Counted from the stretch's first letter, positions 26,218 through 36,681 are shown. The stretch: DNA of 64,000 nt from Sphingomonas sp. CFBP 13720 (GCF_014842075.1 NZ_JACYVA010000001.1:434001-498000), one strand, 5' to 3'. The notes: generated by a model from the letters alone, not told the origin. Numbers and translations are program-made.

Positions 26218-27747
26218 ATGACGATGGAGACGGTGCAGGACCGCGGACGCCTTCGGCGCTGGTGGTCGCTATGGGCGGTCGGCGGTGTCGATCACGACGC
26301 GATCCTGCGCCAGATCGCGGAGGATTCGGGTTGGAGCGGGCGGTACGCGTTCCTGATCGTCATCTCCGCCGCCATCTCGCTGCTCGGCCTGTTGATGCCG
26401 TCGGTCGCGGTGCTGATCGGCGCGATGCTGCTGTCGCCGCTGATGATGCCGATCATCGGCCTCGGATTCGGCATCGCGACCGTCGATACCCGCGAGATTC
26501 GCCGGGCGGCGACCGCGTTGCTGGTCGGCGCACTGCTCGCGGTCGCGCTGTCGGTCGTCTGCGTTGCGCTGTCGCCGATCCAGACGATCACCAGCGAGAT
26601 CGCGGGCAGGACGCGGCCGACGCTGTTCGACCTGCTCGTCGCGCTGCTGTCGGCGGTCGCCGGCGCCTATGCCCTGATCCGGGGCCGTGGCGGCACGGTG
26701 GTCGGCGTCGCGATCGCCATCGCGCTGATGCCGCCGCTGGTGGTGGTCGGGTTCGGCATCGCGACGCTCAACTGGACCGTGTTCGCCGGATCGCTGCTAC
26801 TGTTCCTGACCAACGCCATCACCATCGCGCTGACCGCCGCTTTGGTGGCGCGGGTCTATGGCTTCGGCAGCCACCTGTCGCCGCAGCATACCGGCTGGCA
26901 GCTAATCCTGTTCGTCGTCGCGCTGGGCCTGTTGTCGGTGCCGCTGGGCACCGCGCTGCGCCAGATCGCGTTCGAAGCGGTGGCGCAGCGACAGGTCCGC
27001 GAAACCATCAGCGAACGCTTCCCCGACGCGTCGCGGCTGGGCCAGCTCGACATCGACTTCACGGCCCGGCCGATCCGTATCCGCGCGGTCATCCTGACTC
27101 CGCGCATCGATCCCGACGCCGACCGCGTGCTGGCGGCGGCCCTGCGCCGACGGCTGTCGCAGCCGATCGACATGCACGTCGATCAGCTCAACGTCATGCC
27201 CGACGATGCCAGCGTCGAAGCCGCACAGATCGCCCGAGCCGGCAGCGCGGCGGGCGCGGGCGAGGCGCAGCGACGGCAACGCGCCGTCAGCGACCTAGCA
27301 CTGATCGCCGGAGTCGCACCCGAAACGGTCCGGTCGGACACTGCGTCACGATTGCTGGCGGCAACGGCGGGCGCGTTGCCCGGCCTGCCCATGGCCGGCT
27401 ATCGCGCGCTGGAAGCCCGCGCCGCGCAGGCACTGCCCGACTGGCAGGTATTGCTCGCACCGCCGGTCGACGTGGAACTGCCCCCGGTTCCGGTGACGGC
27501 CGGGGTCGTCGACGACACCGCGTTGAGCGTCGCGGCATGGGCATCGACCCGGCGCGACCTTCCGCTTGCCGTCGATGGAGGAACCTTGGCGCAACGTCGT
27601 GCGATCGCAACGGGGATCACGGATCGCGGCGGGCGTGCCGACCCCGGCATGGCCGGCGGTCCGATACGACTGCGATGGAATGAACCGGAAGGCCCGTCGC
27701 GACCGACTGCGCCGAACGACGGACCGGAACCTCCGACGGTGCGATAG
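26218..27747 (+). CDS. DUF389 (TIGR00341) membrane protein
   Basis: A 509-residue membrane protein. Six or seven hydrophobic segments lie between about 38 and 245, including FLIVISAAISLLGLLMPSVA and AVLIGAMLLSPLMMPIIGLGFG, the hallmark of the DUF389/TIGR00341 family. A large soluble C-terminal region (about 260-509) with Asp/Pro-rich segments follows. Function unknown. The ATG at 26218 (or 26224) begins just before RDRGRLRRWW. It may be transcribed with purB. Confidence 0.85.
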   Translation: MTMETVQDRGRLRRWWSLWAVGGVDHDAILRQIAEDSGWSGRYAFLIVISAAISLLGLLMPSVAVLIGAMLLSPLMMPIIGLGFGIATVDTREIRRAATALLVGALLAVALSVVCVALSPIQTITSEIAGRTRPTLFDLLVALLSAVAGAYALIRGRGGTVVGVAIAIALMPPLVVVGFGIATLNWTVFAGSLLLFLTNAITIALTAALVARVYGFGSHLSPQHTGWQLILFVVALGLLSVPLGTALRQIAFEAVAQRQVRETISERFPDASRLGQLDIDFTARPIRIRAVILTPRIDPDADRVLAAALRRRLSQPIDMHVDQLNVMPDDASVEAAQIARAGSAAGAGEAQRRQRAVSDLALIAGVAPETVRSDTASRLLAATAGALPGLPMAGYRALEARAAQALPDWQVLLAPPVDVELPPVPVTAGVVDDTALSVAAWASTRRDLPLAVDGGTLAQRRAIATGITDRGGRADPGMAGGPIRLRWNEPEGPSRPTAPNDGPEPPTVR

Positions 27748-27765
27748 CGACGCGAACCCACCGGA

Positions 27766-28248
27766 TCACCCTTTGACGGCGCGCTCCATATAAACCGCAT
27801 CGTCCCCGAACCCCGCCGCGCCACCGGGGACCGCGACGAAACCCTGTCGCGCCCAATAACCATCGGCACCACCGACCGCGATCAGGGCCAGCGTCGCAAT
27901 ACTTTGATCGGCGGCATTGGCGGCAAGGGTCGGCAGCAGGCGCTCGACCGCCTGTTCCCCCCGCCCCTCCGGCGCGACGACCACGTCATGAAGATACCAG
28001 CAGTCCGCCGCCGCCGGGATCGCGCCCAGCGTGGTGTGCATCGCGGGCGGCGCGAACCGCATCCATGGATGACTGATGCAATGGCCGAGGATCGCGTCGC
28101 CGTCGGTCAGGACAAAACACCCGTCCGGGGCCAGCGCGATGCGTTCGGCATACAGCTCGGCCGCCTCGCCATACGCGCCCAGTCCGGCGCGGGCGAGCGT
28201 GGCGATGGCCGGCGCATCCGCCGCCATCGCCCTACGCCAATCAGCCAC
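27766..28248 (-). CDS. GNAT-family acetyltransferase at end of dnaK-dnaJ unit
   Basis: A 160-residue GCN5-related N-acetyltransferase. The acetyl-CoA site is recognisable as YLHDVVVAPEGRGEQAVERLL, slightly divergent from the usual (R/Q)xxGxG/A, and a C-terminal YWARQGFVAV segment is typical. The substrate is unknown. The GTG start at 28248 overlaps the dnaJ stop by 8 nt, so translation is probably coupled to dnaJ. It converges with the DUF389 gene 18 nt away. Confidence 0.85.
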   Translation of the reverse strand: MADWRRAMAADAPAIATLARAGLGAYGEAAELYAERIALAPDGCFVLTDGDAILGHCISHPWMRFAPPAMHTTLGAIPAAADCWYLHDVVVAPEGRGEQAVERLLPTLAANAADQSIATLALIAVGGADGYWARQGFVAVPGGAAGFGDDAVYMERAVKG

Positions 28249-29365
28249 CAAGCGCCGTTTTCAGCCGCCCGAAAAAGCCGCTCGATTCCGGGCATTCCTC
28301 GCCGGTTTCGGTTTCGCGGAACGCTTCGAGCAGTTCCTTCTGCCGCGACGACAGGCGGGTCGGCGTCTCGACCTCGATATGGATAACCATGTCGCCATGA
28401 CCCCGCCCCTGCAGCACCGGCATGCCCGCGCCGCGCTGGCGCAGTTCCTTGCCCGACTGGATGCCGGCCGGAATACGGACGGTATGCTTGGCCCCGTCCA
28501 GTCCGGGGATGTCGATCACCCCACCCAATGCAGCGGTCGTGAAGCTGATCGGTGCGCGCGCATGCAACGTCGTGCCTTCCCGTTCGAACAGCGCATGCCG
28601 CTTGATGTGCAGGAAGATATACAGGTCGCCGGACGGTGCGCCGCGCGCGCCCGCCTCGCCATTGCCGGTCAGCCGGATGCGCGTGCCCTCGTCCACGCCG
28701 GGCGGCACGTTGACTTCCAGCGTCTTGGTCTGTTCGACCCGGCCCTCGCCATGGCAGACCGGACACGGATCAGTGATGACCTGCCCCGCGCCGTGACACG
28801 TCGGGCACGCCCGTTCGACCACGAAGAATCCCTGCTGCGCCCGGACCTTGCCGTGTCCGGCACAGGTCTGGCACATCCTCGCCGCCGTACCCGGCGCGGC
28901 ACCACCGCCGCCGCACGGACCACACTGCGTCGACACGTCGACCGTGATTTCGGTCCGCTTGCCGTGATACGCCTCGTCCAGCGAGATTTCCATGTCGTAG
29001 CGCAGATCGGCCCCGCGACGCGGCCCGGCACGACCCTGTCGCCCGCCGCCGCCGCCCATGAATTCGCCGAACACGCTTTCGAAAATATCGGAAAAGCCGT
29101 TGAAGTCCTGACCGCCGCCGCCGCCGGCCCCGCCCTGCCGGAACGCCGCATGGCCCATCCGGTCGTACGCCGCGCGCTTTTGCGGGTCCTTCAGACAGTC
29201 ATAGGCTTCGCTGACCGCCTTGAATTTCGCTTCGCTGTCCTTGCACCCGGCATTCTTGTCGGGGTGGAACTTCATCGCCAGACGACGGTACGACGTCTTG
29301 ATCGTCGCCGCGTCGGCGGTGCGCTCGCATTCGAGCAGCTCGTAATAATCGACTTCGGTGCTCAT
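28241..29365 (-). CDS. dnaJ: Chaperone DnaJ
   Basis: A 374-residue type I DnaJ (Hsp40), which delivers substrates to DnaK and stimulates its ATPase. The J domain (about 5-70) has HPD in MKFHPDKN. A Gly-rich linker with long Gly runs follows, then the zinc-binding centre with four CxxCxGxG repeats (CGPCGGGG, CQTCAGHG, CPTCHGAG, CPVCHGEG), and the C-terminal substrate-binding domains. The ATG at 29365 gives the canonical N-terminus. It lies 127 nt after dnaK. Confidence 0.97.
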   Translation of the reverse strand: MSTEVDYYELLECERTADAATIKTSYRRLAMKFHPDKNAGCKDSEAKFKAVSEAYDCLKDPQKRAAYDRMGHAAFRQGGAGGGGGQDFNGFSDIFESVFGEFMGGGGGRQGRAGPRRGADLRYDMEISLDEAYHGKRTEITVDVSTQCGPCGGGGAAPGTAARMCQTCAGHGKVRAQQGFFVVERACPTCHGAGQVITDPCPVCHGEGRVEQTKTLEVNVPPGVDEGTRIRLTGNGEAGARGAPSGDLYIFLHIKRHALFEREGTTLHARAPISFTTAALGGVIDIPGLDGAKHTVRIPAGIQSGKELRQRGAGMPVLQGRGHGDMVIHIEVETPTRLSSRQKELLEAFRETETGEECPESSGFFGRLKTALGG

Positions 29366-29461
29366 CGAACAGCCCTCAAAGCCCTCTTCCCGTCCGCGAA
29401 GAGGCATGGAGGCGGACGCGCAGCCGACGGATGCCGACCGGCGCTACCGCTTCCCGGTCCG

Positions 29462-29481
29462 CTCCCCGCGATGGCGGGGAG
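29462..29481 (-). other. Hairpin in the dnaK-dnaJ gap
   Basis: A perfect 8-bp stem CTCCCCGC/GCGGGGAG with a four-base loop lies 12 nt after the dnaK stop. On the minus strand there is no T-run after it, so it is more likely a partial attenuator or RNA-processing element lowering dnaJ relative to dnaK than a full terminator. The same sequence could also be a dispersed REP-type element. Confidence 0.5.
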
Positions 29482-29492
29482 AGGATAACAGG

Positions 29493-31400
<1,908 letters not shown>

Positions 31401-31478
31401 GGTCCCTCATTGGCCCCCAAGTTGAACGAATTGCGAAACCCACGGCCCAGGGGAGGGCGCGGCGGGTCGTTACGAGGG

Positions 31479-31509
31479 CGGATATAGGCAGGGTTCGCCT
31501 TGCCGCAAG
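31479..31509 (-). promoter_or_regulatory. Heat-shock (sigma-32) promoter of dnaK
   Basis: On the minus strand, CTTG (31509-31506), a 17-nt spacer, CCTATAT (31488-31482), two bases and G (31479). This fits the alphaproteobacterial heat-shock consensus CTTG-N17/18-CYTATNT--G at every fixed position, and predicts a start about 70-75 nt upstream of the dnaK ATG. Confidence 0.8.
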
Positions 31510-31558
31510 ATTATGCGGGGCATAGGGAACCAATCGTATCGGAACGGGAGTGTACACG

Positions 31559-31993
31559 ATGCGGATGCGGTGGACGGCATGGACGGCGGCGCTGGCGATC
31601 GGTGCCTGTCAGCAGGCGCCACGGGTGGACGACGCATGGGTCCGCCTGCCCGCCCTGCCCGGCCACCCCGCCGCCGGCTATGCCACGCTGACGCCGGGTT
31701 CGGCGGATCGCGTGCTGCTGTCGATCGAAACGCCCGCCGCCGGGCGGGTCGAACTGCATCGCAGCATGACCGGCCATGGCGGCATGGCGACGATGCAGCC
31801 GCTCGACCGGCTCGACGTCCCGCGCGGGGCCATCGTCCGCCTCGCCCCCGGCGGCAACCATGCCATGCTGTTCGACGTGCGCGGCGACCTGAAACCCGGC
31901 GGCACCGTCCCCATTACCTTCCGCTTCGCCGATGGCCCGCCGGTCACGACGACCGCCCGCCTGATCGCGGCGGGCGATCCCGCCCCCGAATAA
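31559..31993 (+). CDS. Copper chaperone PCu(A)C lipoprotein
   Basis: A 144-residue PCu(A)C-domain protein that carries Cu(I) in the periplasm, typically for cytochrome oxidase CuA assembly. An N-terminal lipobox (LAIGAC) suggests membrane anchoring. The copper-ligand pattern is visible: HRSMTGHGGMATMQP followed by GGNHAMLFDV (the HxM pair). The ATG at 31559 follows ACGGGAG with good spacing; GTG at 31550 is an alternative. It is divergent from dnaK. Confidence 0.88.
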   Translation: MRMRWTAWTAALAIGACQQAPRVDDAWVRLPALPGHPAAGYATLTPGSADRVLLSIETPAAGRVELHRSMTGHGGMATMQPLDRLDVPRGAIVRLAPGGNHAMLFDVRGDLKPGGTVPITFRFADGPPVTTTARLIAAGDPAPE

Positions 31994-32019
31994 CCAAGGA
32001 CACGCTGCACCTGCGATGG

Positions 32020-33102
32020 TCAGCGCGTCCGGTGCAACAGCGCGATCAACTCGCCCTGTCGCCGCGCGCCGGTCTTGTCGAACAGCGCCTTGACCTGCGT
32101 CCGCACCGTTTCGACCGAACATCCGCGCGCGGTCGCGATCGTCTTCAGATCCGCGCCGGTCGCCAGCGACGCCGCGACCGCCGCCTCTCCAGCGGTCAGC
32201 GGGTACAACTCGCCCAGCAACGCCGCCGTCCGCGCATGGGGCGCGGACCGGACCGACAGCATCGCACGCGCCTGCGAAAACGGTCCCGACGGCCGGTCGG
32301 GCAGCGGACCGCACTCGACCACCATCGGCAGGTCGCCGCCGGTGCCGCGCAGTATGATTCGCCCCACCGTCCTGCGCTGCCGCCGCGGGTCCGTCGCCTG
32401 TGCGAACGCACGTGACAGCGCGACGTCTTCGGCCGGATCAGCGGCGACGATCCGCCCGCGCCGGACCTTCAGATAGCCACCGTCCATCAGCAACGCTTCG
32501 GCGTCGCACGACATCCGCACGACCCGCCTCCCCTCGCCCAGCAGGATGACGGTCGCCGCCAGCGCTTCCACCGCCGTCAGCATCGCGCCGTCGATGGCGC
32601 TGCCCAGCGTGACCGCCTGCGCACAGATGTCCGCGATCGCCGGCACGATCGTGGCGGCCAGCCGGCGCTCATCCTCGTCATAGGGGGCGCGGCTGCGCAT
32701 CGCGGTGAAACTGCCGCGCGCGCCGGCGCACGCGATCGGAACCATCGCCGAATGGTCCGCATCGCTGCGGCGGAACAACTGGTACATCGGACTGCGCGCC
32801 CGCTGCTGCGCGTCGATCACGTCGTCGTCGACGAAACAGCGGTTCGTCGCATGGGTCAACGCGACATGCGTTCGCGGGTTGATCGCCGGATTCAGCCCCC
32901 CGATCGCCAGATACTCCGCGATCATGTCGTCGGTCGCACCAACGATATGGTTGAATGCCGGCGCACCATCCTCCCCCAAAGCCACCAGATGCACCATTTT
33001 TGCCGACATTGCCGTTGCGGCAGTCGCCAAGGCTTCGTTCCAGTCGCACGCGCCAAACGCGGCCTGTCGGAACCGTTCGATGATCGCTTGTGGATCACGC
33101 AT
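32020..33102 (-). CDS. LuxR-type transcriptional regulator
   Basis: A 360-residue regulator with a C-terminal LuxR helix-turn-helix (about 295-355: LTAGEAAVAASLATG ... TIATARGCSVETVRTQVKALFDKTG). The long N-terminal region is not a receiver or AHL domain I can recognise; it may be a PAS/GAF-like sensor. The ATG at 33102 follows GGAAGGGG. It is divergent from an outer-membrane protein gene, with 172 nt between the starts including a small hairpin (33145-33160), so it may control that gene. Confidence 0.85.
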   Translation of the reverse strand: MRDPQAIIERFRQAAFGACDWNEALATAATAMSAKMVHLVALGEDGAPAFNHIVGATDDMIAEYLAIGGLNPAINPRTHVALTHATNRCFVDDDVIDAQQRARSPMYQLFRRSDADHSAMVPIACAGARGSFTAMRSRAPYDEDERRLAATIVPAIADICAQAVTLGSAIDGAMLTAVEALAATVILLGEGRRVVRMSCDAEALLMDGGYLKVRRGRIVAADPAEDVALSRAFAQATDPRRQRRTVGRIILRGTGGDLPMVVECGPLPDRPSGPFSQARAMLSVRSAPHARTAALLGELYPLTAGEAAVAASLATGADLKTIATARGCSVETVRTQVKALFDKTGARRQGELIALLHRTR

Positions 33103-33274
33103 CGCATCCCCTTCCCCCGGAATTCCTTCGATTCGATCGATAATTCCCCCATTCGGGGGATGTCGCAGCGTAACGACCAAGGCAAGTCACGCGCGGCGCG
33201 CGGATAAGTCCGTCGCCGTACATGCAAGGTATTCAAACGGAAAAACCGTGGGATATCAACAAGGGGGTTCAGTA

Positions 33275-33964
33275 ATGCGCAAGATCATCCTCGCCGCACT
33301 AGCGGGCACCATCATGGCGACTCCGGCACTGGCGCAGACGCAACCGCAGCCGGTGGCCGACGCCGAACCGAAATCGACGATCGCAGCCGGCGTCACTGCC
33401 GGATCGCTCGGCATCGGGCCTGAGTTCGGGTGGCGTATCAACGATACCGTCGCGATCCGCGGCAATGCGACGTTCTTCGGGATCAACGGATCGTTCGATT
33501 CCGACGATCTGGAATATGACGGCGAACTCAAGCTTCGCTCGTTCGGGGCGATGGTCGACATCTATCCCTTCGGCGGCAATTTCCGCTTGTCCGGCGGTGC
33601 GCGCATCAACCGGAACGAGATCGAGATCCTTGCGACCCCGACCGGCACGTTCGAGATCGGTGGTGAGGTATACACGCAGCAACAGGTCGGAACGCTCAGC
33701 GGTCGCGCCGACGCCCGCAAGGTCGCACCGACCTTGACGCTGGGCTGGGCCGGGCAGAATCGCCGCGGCTTCATGGTCGGCTTCGAAGCGGGCGCGATGT
33801 TCCAGGGGGCGATGCGCATCGACGAATTCCGCGCCACCGGCACTGCCGCGAACGACGCGACCTTCCGCGCGAGCCTTGAGGAAGAGCGCCGCTCGCTTCA
33901 GGACGACGTCGACAAGGTCAAGGTGTACCCGATCCTGCAACTCTCCATCGGCTATCGGTTCTGA
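33275..33964 (+). CDS. Outer-membrane beta-barrel protein
   Basis: A 229-residue exported protein with a signal peptide (MRKIILAALAGTIMATPALAQ) and alternating-residue strands typical of a small OMP/OmpW-like barrel, ending in the aromatic strand LQLSIGYRF, the usual outer-membrane insertion signal. Repeated Gly/aromatic strands (ATFFGINGSF, LTLGWAGQNRRGFMVGFEAGAMF) support this. No cargo can be predicted. ATG at 33275 with AAGGGGG upstream. It is divergent from the LuxR-type gene. Confidence 0.8.
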   Translation: MRKIILAALAGTIMATPALAQTQPQPVADAEPKSTIAAGVTAGSLGIGPEFGWRINDTVAIRGNATFFGINGSFDSDDLEYDGELKLRSFGAMVDIYPFGGNFRLSGGARINRNEIEILATPTGTFEIGGEVYTQQQVGTLSGRADARKVAPTLTLGWAGQNRRGFMVGFEAGAMFQGAMRIDEFRATGTAANDATFRASLEEERRSLQDDVDKVKVYPILQLSIGYRF

Positions 33965-34104
33965 CGGGCCCGCCGGGGAACGGCATGCGTGACGTTTCCC
34001 GGCGCCGGCTGCTGTTGCGCCGACTTGGCAAAACCCGAGGGCCGGTGAACGGAACGATCCGCTCCCGCCCTTTACCCCGACCGGCGAACCGGCCAGAAGT
34101 CCGC

Positions 34105-34575
34105 ATGGCCACCCGCCCGCTGACCAGTTCAGAAGTCACGCTCGCCCGCACCATGTTCGGGGATACGATCCGGTATGACGAAGCGCGTATCGCCAACCGC
34201 AAATGGGCGTTCTTCCAGCCGAAACAGGTCGCGATGGCGCCCACCGGCTGCATCCATTTCCATCCGGGCGGCACGCTCTACCGCGACGATTTCGCGCAGG
34301 CCGGACGCGATCTCGCCGCGCTGTTCCTCCACGAAATGACGCATATCCACCAGACGCAGCATCGCGGCCGCTTCTGGTTGCCACTGATGCGCCACCCGTT
34401 CTGCACCTATCGCTACACGATCGTTCCCGGCAAACCGTTCGACGCATATGGCATCGAACAGCAGGCGGAGATCGTCCGTCATGCCTTTCTGTTGCGGCAG
34501 GGGATTGCGGTGAAGGACAAGCCGCCGGTCGACGTGTACGAAGCGTTGCTGCCGTTCGAGCGGCAAGGCGCTTGA
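34105..34575 (+). CDS. HExxH-containing 'vgr related' protein
   Basis: A 156-residue protein of the type annotated in sphingomonads as vgr-related protein. It contains HEMTHIHQTQH, an HExxH zinc-metalloprotease-like motif at about residues 77-87, similar to the core of DUF4157/eCIS-core proteins. Function unknown. The ATG at 34105 is preferred because homologous proteins begin near ATRPLTSSEV; an ATG at 33985 would add about 40 Arg-rich residues. No T6SS or VgrG gene is nearby. Confidence 0.7.
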   Translation: MATRPLTSSEVTLARTMFGDTIRYDEARIANRKWAFFQPKQVAMAPTGCIHFHPGGTLYRDDFAQAGRDLAALFLHEMTHIHQTQHRGRFWLPLMRHPFCTYRYTIVPGKPFDAYGIEQQAEIVRHAFLLRQGIAVKDKPPVDVYEALLPFERQGA

Positions 34576-34576
34576 G

Positions 34577-35383
34577 TCAACGCGGCAGCCTCCAGTCGAA
34601 GTTCAGCGCCTGGTAGGATTCGACCGGCTGCCCGTCCGCATCCAGTCCGGGCTGAAAACGACCGCGTTCGGACAGGATGAGGCACGTGGCCTGATCGAGG
34701 GACGGCACGCCGGACGATCGCAGTATCCGACAGTCGGACAACCGGCCGTTGGCCGCGATGGTCATCCCGACGAAGGTTGGCCCTTGCACCTTCGCCTTCC
34801 CTGCAGCTTCGGGATAATCGCGGTCTGTCATGAACGTGCCGGGGTTGCCACGCGGCGGCTTGGCAACGCGGGCAACCTTCGTCGCGTCATAGCCGAATTT
34901 CCGAAGGAGATCGGCTTCGCAGCGCCGTAAACTCGCTATCGCCGATTTGCCGAGCGAGAGCGCGACGACGACCGATGGGCCGTTCGGCGCATCAATCGTG
35001 ATCGCGGGCGCGTCTACCAGCGATTCGAGTTCGTTGCTTGCCAGAACATATCGCAGGACGGCGCTGTCGCCGGTCGGCAGGTGGAACCGCGTGCCGGCCG
35101 TCTTGATCGGCGCCTCGCGCCCCGGAACCGTCAGCGTCACGTTCGTCGAACCTTGCCTGCCCAGTTGCTTGCGTGTGCCGGTGACGAGCGTCGTTACCGT
35201 ACCGCCGAAGAAGCCGGGTTCGAACACCAGCGTGACCGGCGCTGCGGTATCGCCGTAGGTTCGGGTCAGCGAACAACGGCTGTCGCCATAGTCGAGATTC
35301 CATGGTGCGGCAGGTTGGAGCGCCGGCGGGTCCCCACCCGACGCCCACGCCACCAGCGCCGCCAGCATGATCGTCCGCATCAT
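34577..35383 (-). CDS. Exported TonB C-terminal-domain protein
   Basis: A 268-residue exported protein. A short signal sequence (MMRTIMLAALVAWASGG) precedes a beta-rich central part and a C-terminal TonB-like domain (about 190-268: GPTFVGMTIAANGRLSDCRI ... CLILSERGRFQPGLDADGQP). Unlike TonB it lacks the Pro-rich spanning region and a true membrane anchor, so it is unlikely to act as a classical energy transducer. ATG at 35383 or 35380, with AGGGGG upstream. It converges with the HExxH gene, with 1 nt between the stops. Confidence 0.75.
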   Translation of the reverse strand: MMRTIMLAALVAWASGGDPPALQPAAPWNLDYGDSRCSLTRTYGDTAAPVTLVFEPGFFGGTVTTLVTGTRKQLGRQGSTNVTLTVPGREAPIKTAGTRFHLPTGDSAVLRYVLASNELESLVDAPAITIDAPNGPSVVVALSLGKSAIASLRRCEADLLRKFGYDATKVARVAKPPRGNPGTFMTDRDYPEAAGKAKVQGPTFVGMTIAANGRLSDCRILRSSGVPSLDQATCLILSERGRFQPGLDADGQPVESYQALNFDWRLPR

Positions 35384-35445
35384 TGTCCCCCTATGCCGCT
35401 TTCCGGCACGGAGGATGCCACCCGACCATACCCTTCGCAATCACC

Positions 35446-35471
35446 GGAACCGCAAGTCGGCTCAAACTGTT
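35446..35471 (+). promoter_or_regulatory. EcfG-like promoter upstream of DUF1206 gene
   Basis: GGAAC (35446-35450), a 17-nt spacer and TGTT (35468-35471). This is one mismatch from the general-stress ECF consensus GGAAC-N16/17-CGTT of alphaproteobacteria, about 34 nt upstream of the ATG at 35505. Confidence 0.4.
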
Positions 35472-35504
35472 GAGGCGGCGAAACGATTTTGAAAGTCCTG
35501 CCTC

Positions 35505-36314
35505 ATGACCACCCGCACCGGCGCTACCGCGCTCGCCCGCCTCGGCTTTGCTGCGCGGGGCGTCGTTTATGTCATCGTCGGATGGTTCGCGATCGACGCG
35601 GCGTTTCGCGGCGGCAAGGTCGGTGACAATCAGGGTGCGATTGCCAGCCTTGTGGACGAACCGTTCGGCGAAATCCTGCTCGGCGTCATGGCGGCCGGAC
35701 TTGCCGGCTATGCACTTTGGCGACTGACAGAAGCGGTGACCGATCCGGAGGCACGGGGAGGCACCGCAAAGGGGGCGTTCCGCCGGGCAGGCCACGCCGT
35801 CAGCGGCATCGCCCACGTCATCCTTGCCTGGACCGCCGCACGTCTCGCGCTGCACGCAGGCAAGGCTGCCGGCGGGCGTGCCGGTGGAGAGGATAGCGCG
35901 CAGGACTGGACCGCATGGCTGCTTGGCCAGCCGTTGGGCCAGATATTGGTCGGTCTCGTCGCATGCGCACTGCTGGCGGCGGCGGTGCAGCAGGCAACCA
36001 AGGCATGGACCGGCAAATTCGTTCGCGATCTGTCGCCCGGTACGCCGGTGCCCGATCATGTCTGCACCATCGGTCGCATCGGTTACGGCGCACGCGCGCT
36101 CGTCTTCACCCTGATCGCGCTGTTCTTCGCGGCGGCCGCATATGCGTCCGATGCGGACGAGGCGGGCGGTATGGCGCAGGCGTTGGGCACGTTGCAGCGT
36201 CAGTCGGGCGGACAGTTGCTGCTCGGCCTGACTGGCTTGGGGCTGATCGCCTTCGGGGCATACAGCTTCGTCGAAGCCCGCTGGCGGCGGATCTCGGTCG
36301 ATCTACCGGGCTGA
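35505..36314 (+). CDS. DUF1206 membrane protein
   Basis: A 269-residue integral membrane protein with three repeated two-helix units (about 10-75, 95-165, 190-262), each starting with an R.G...R..V(Y/F) phrase: ARLGFAARGVVYVIVGW, RRAGHAVSGIAHVILAW, GRIGYGARALVFTLIAL. This internal triplication is characteristic of DUF1206. Function unknown. A possible general-stress promoter lies just upstream. ATG at 35505. Confidence 0.85.
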   Translation: MTTRTGATALARLGFAARGVVYVIVGWFAIDAAFRGGKVGDNQGAIASLVDEPFGEILLGVMAAGLAGYALWRLTEAVTDPEARGGTAKGAFRRAGHAVSGIAHVILAWTAARLALHAGKAAGGRAGGEDSAQDWTAWLLGQPLGQILVGLVACALLAAAVQQATKAWTGKFVRDLSPGTPVPDHVCTIGRIGYGARALVFTLIALFFAAAAYASDADEAGGMAQALGTLQRQSGGQLLLGLTGLGLIAFGAYSFVEARWRRISVDLPG

Positions 36315-36317
36315 GCG

Positions 36318-36623
36318 ATGGACGCGGACGACGCGCTACGCAGGCGCTGGCTTGACCTGACCCGCCGCACGCTGCCCGCGCTGGCAGAGTCGCGCAACTG
36401 GCCGGTATCGGCGGATCACTGCTTCCAGCGCATCCTGCTCGACAACGCATGCGGCGGGTGCTGGTACGATCACATCACCGGACGTCCCGCCTATGTCCAT
36501 GCCGATCCCGCCACGCTTGCTCGTGCGGTCGCGCTGGCCGACGCGGTGCAGGCTGGAACGGCCGATCTGGCCGTATTGAACCGTCGGTCGCTCGACTGGC
36601 GCCGGACCCGCCGCCCCTCGTAA
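36318..36623 (+). CDS. Small conserved protein, GNAT-labelled in databases
   Basis: A 101-residue protein ([17 protein letters not shown]...). The centre [25 protein letters not shown] and the end [10 protein letters not shown] match a small alphaproteobacterial protein that databases often label GCN5-related N-acetyltransferase, although it lacks a visible acetyl-CoA-binding loop and I would not assign that activity. It begins 3 nt after the DUF1206 stop and precedes uvrA by 65 nt. Confidence 0.75.
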   Translation: MDADDALRRRWLDLTRRTLPALAESRNWPVSADHCFQRILLDNACGGCWYDHITGRPAYVHADPATLARAVALADAVQAGTADLAVLNRRSLDWRRTRRPS

Positions 36624-36666
36624 CCGCCGGATCGCGACCCCATCTGCCCGACTGGCATTACCCGAA

Positions 36667-36681
36667 GAACGAAGATAGAAC
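36667..36681 (+). promoter_or_regulatory. LexA (SOS) box of uvrA
   Basis: GAAC (36667-36670), seven bases, GAAC (36678-36681). This is an exact match to the alphaproteobacterial LexA direct repeat (GTTC-N7-GTTC on the other strand), 7 nt before the uvrA ATG at 36689, so repressor binding would block transcription. Confidence 0.8.
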
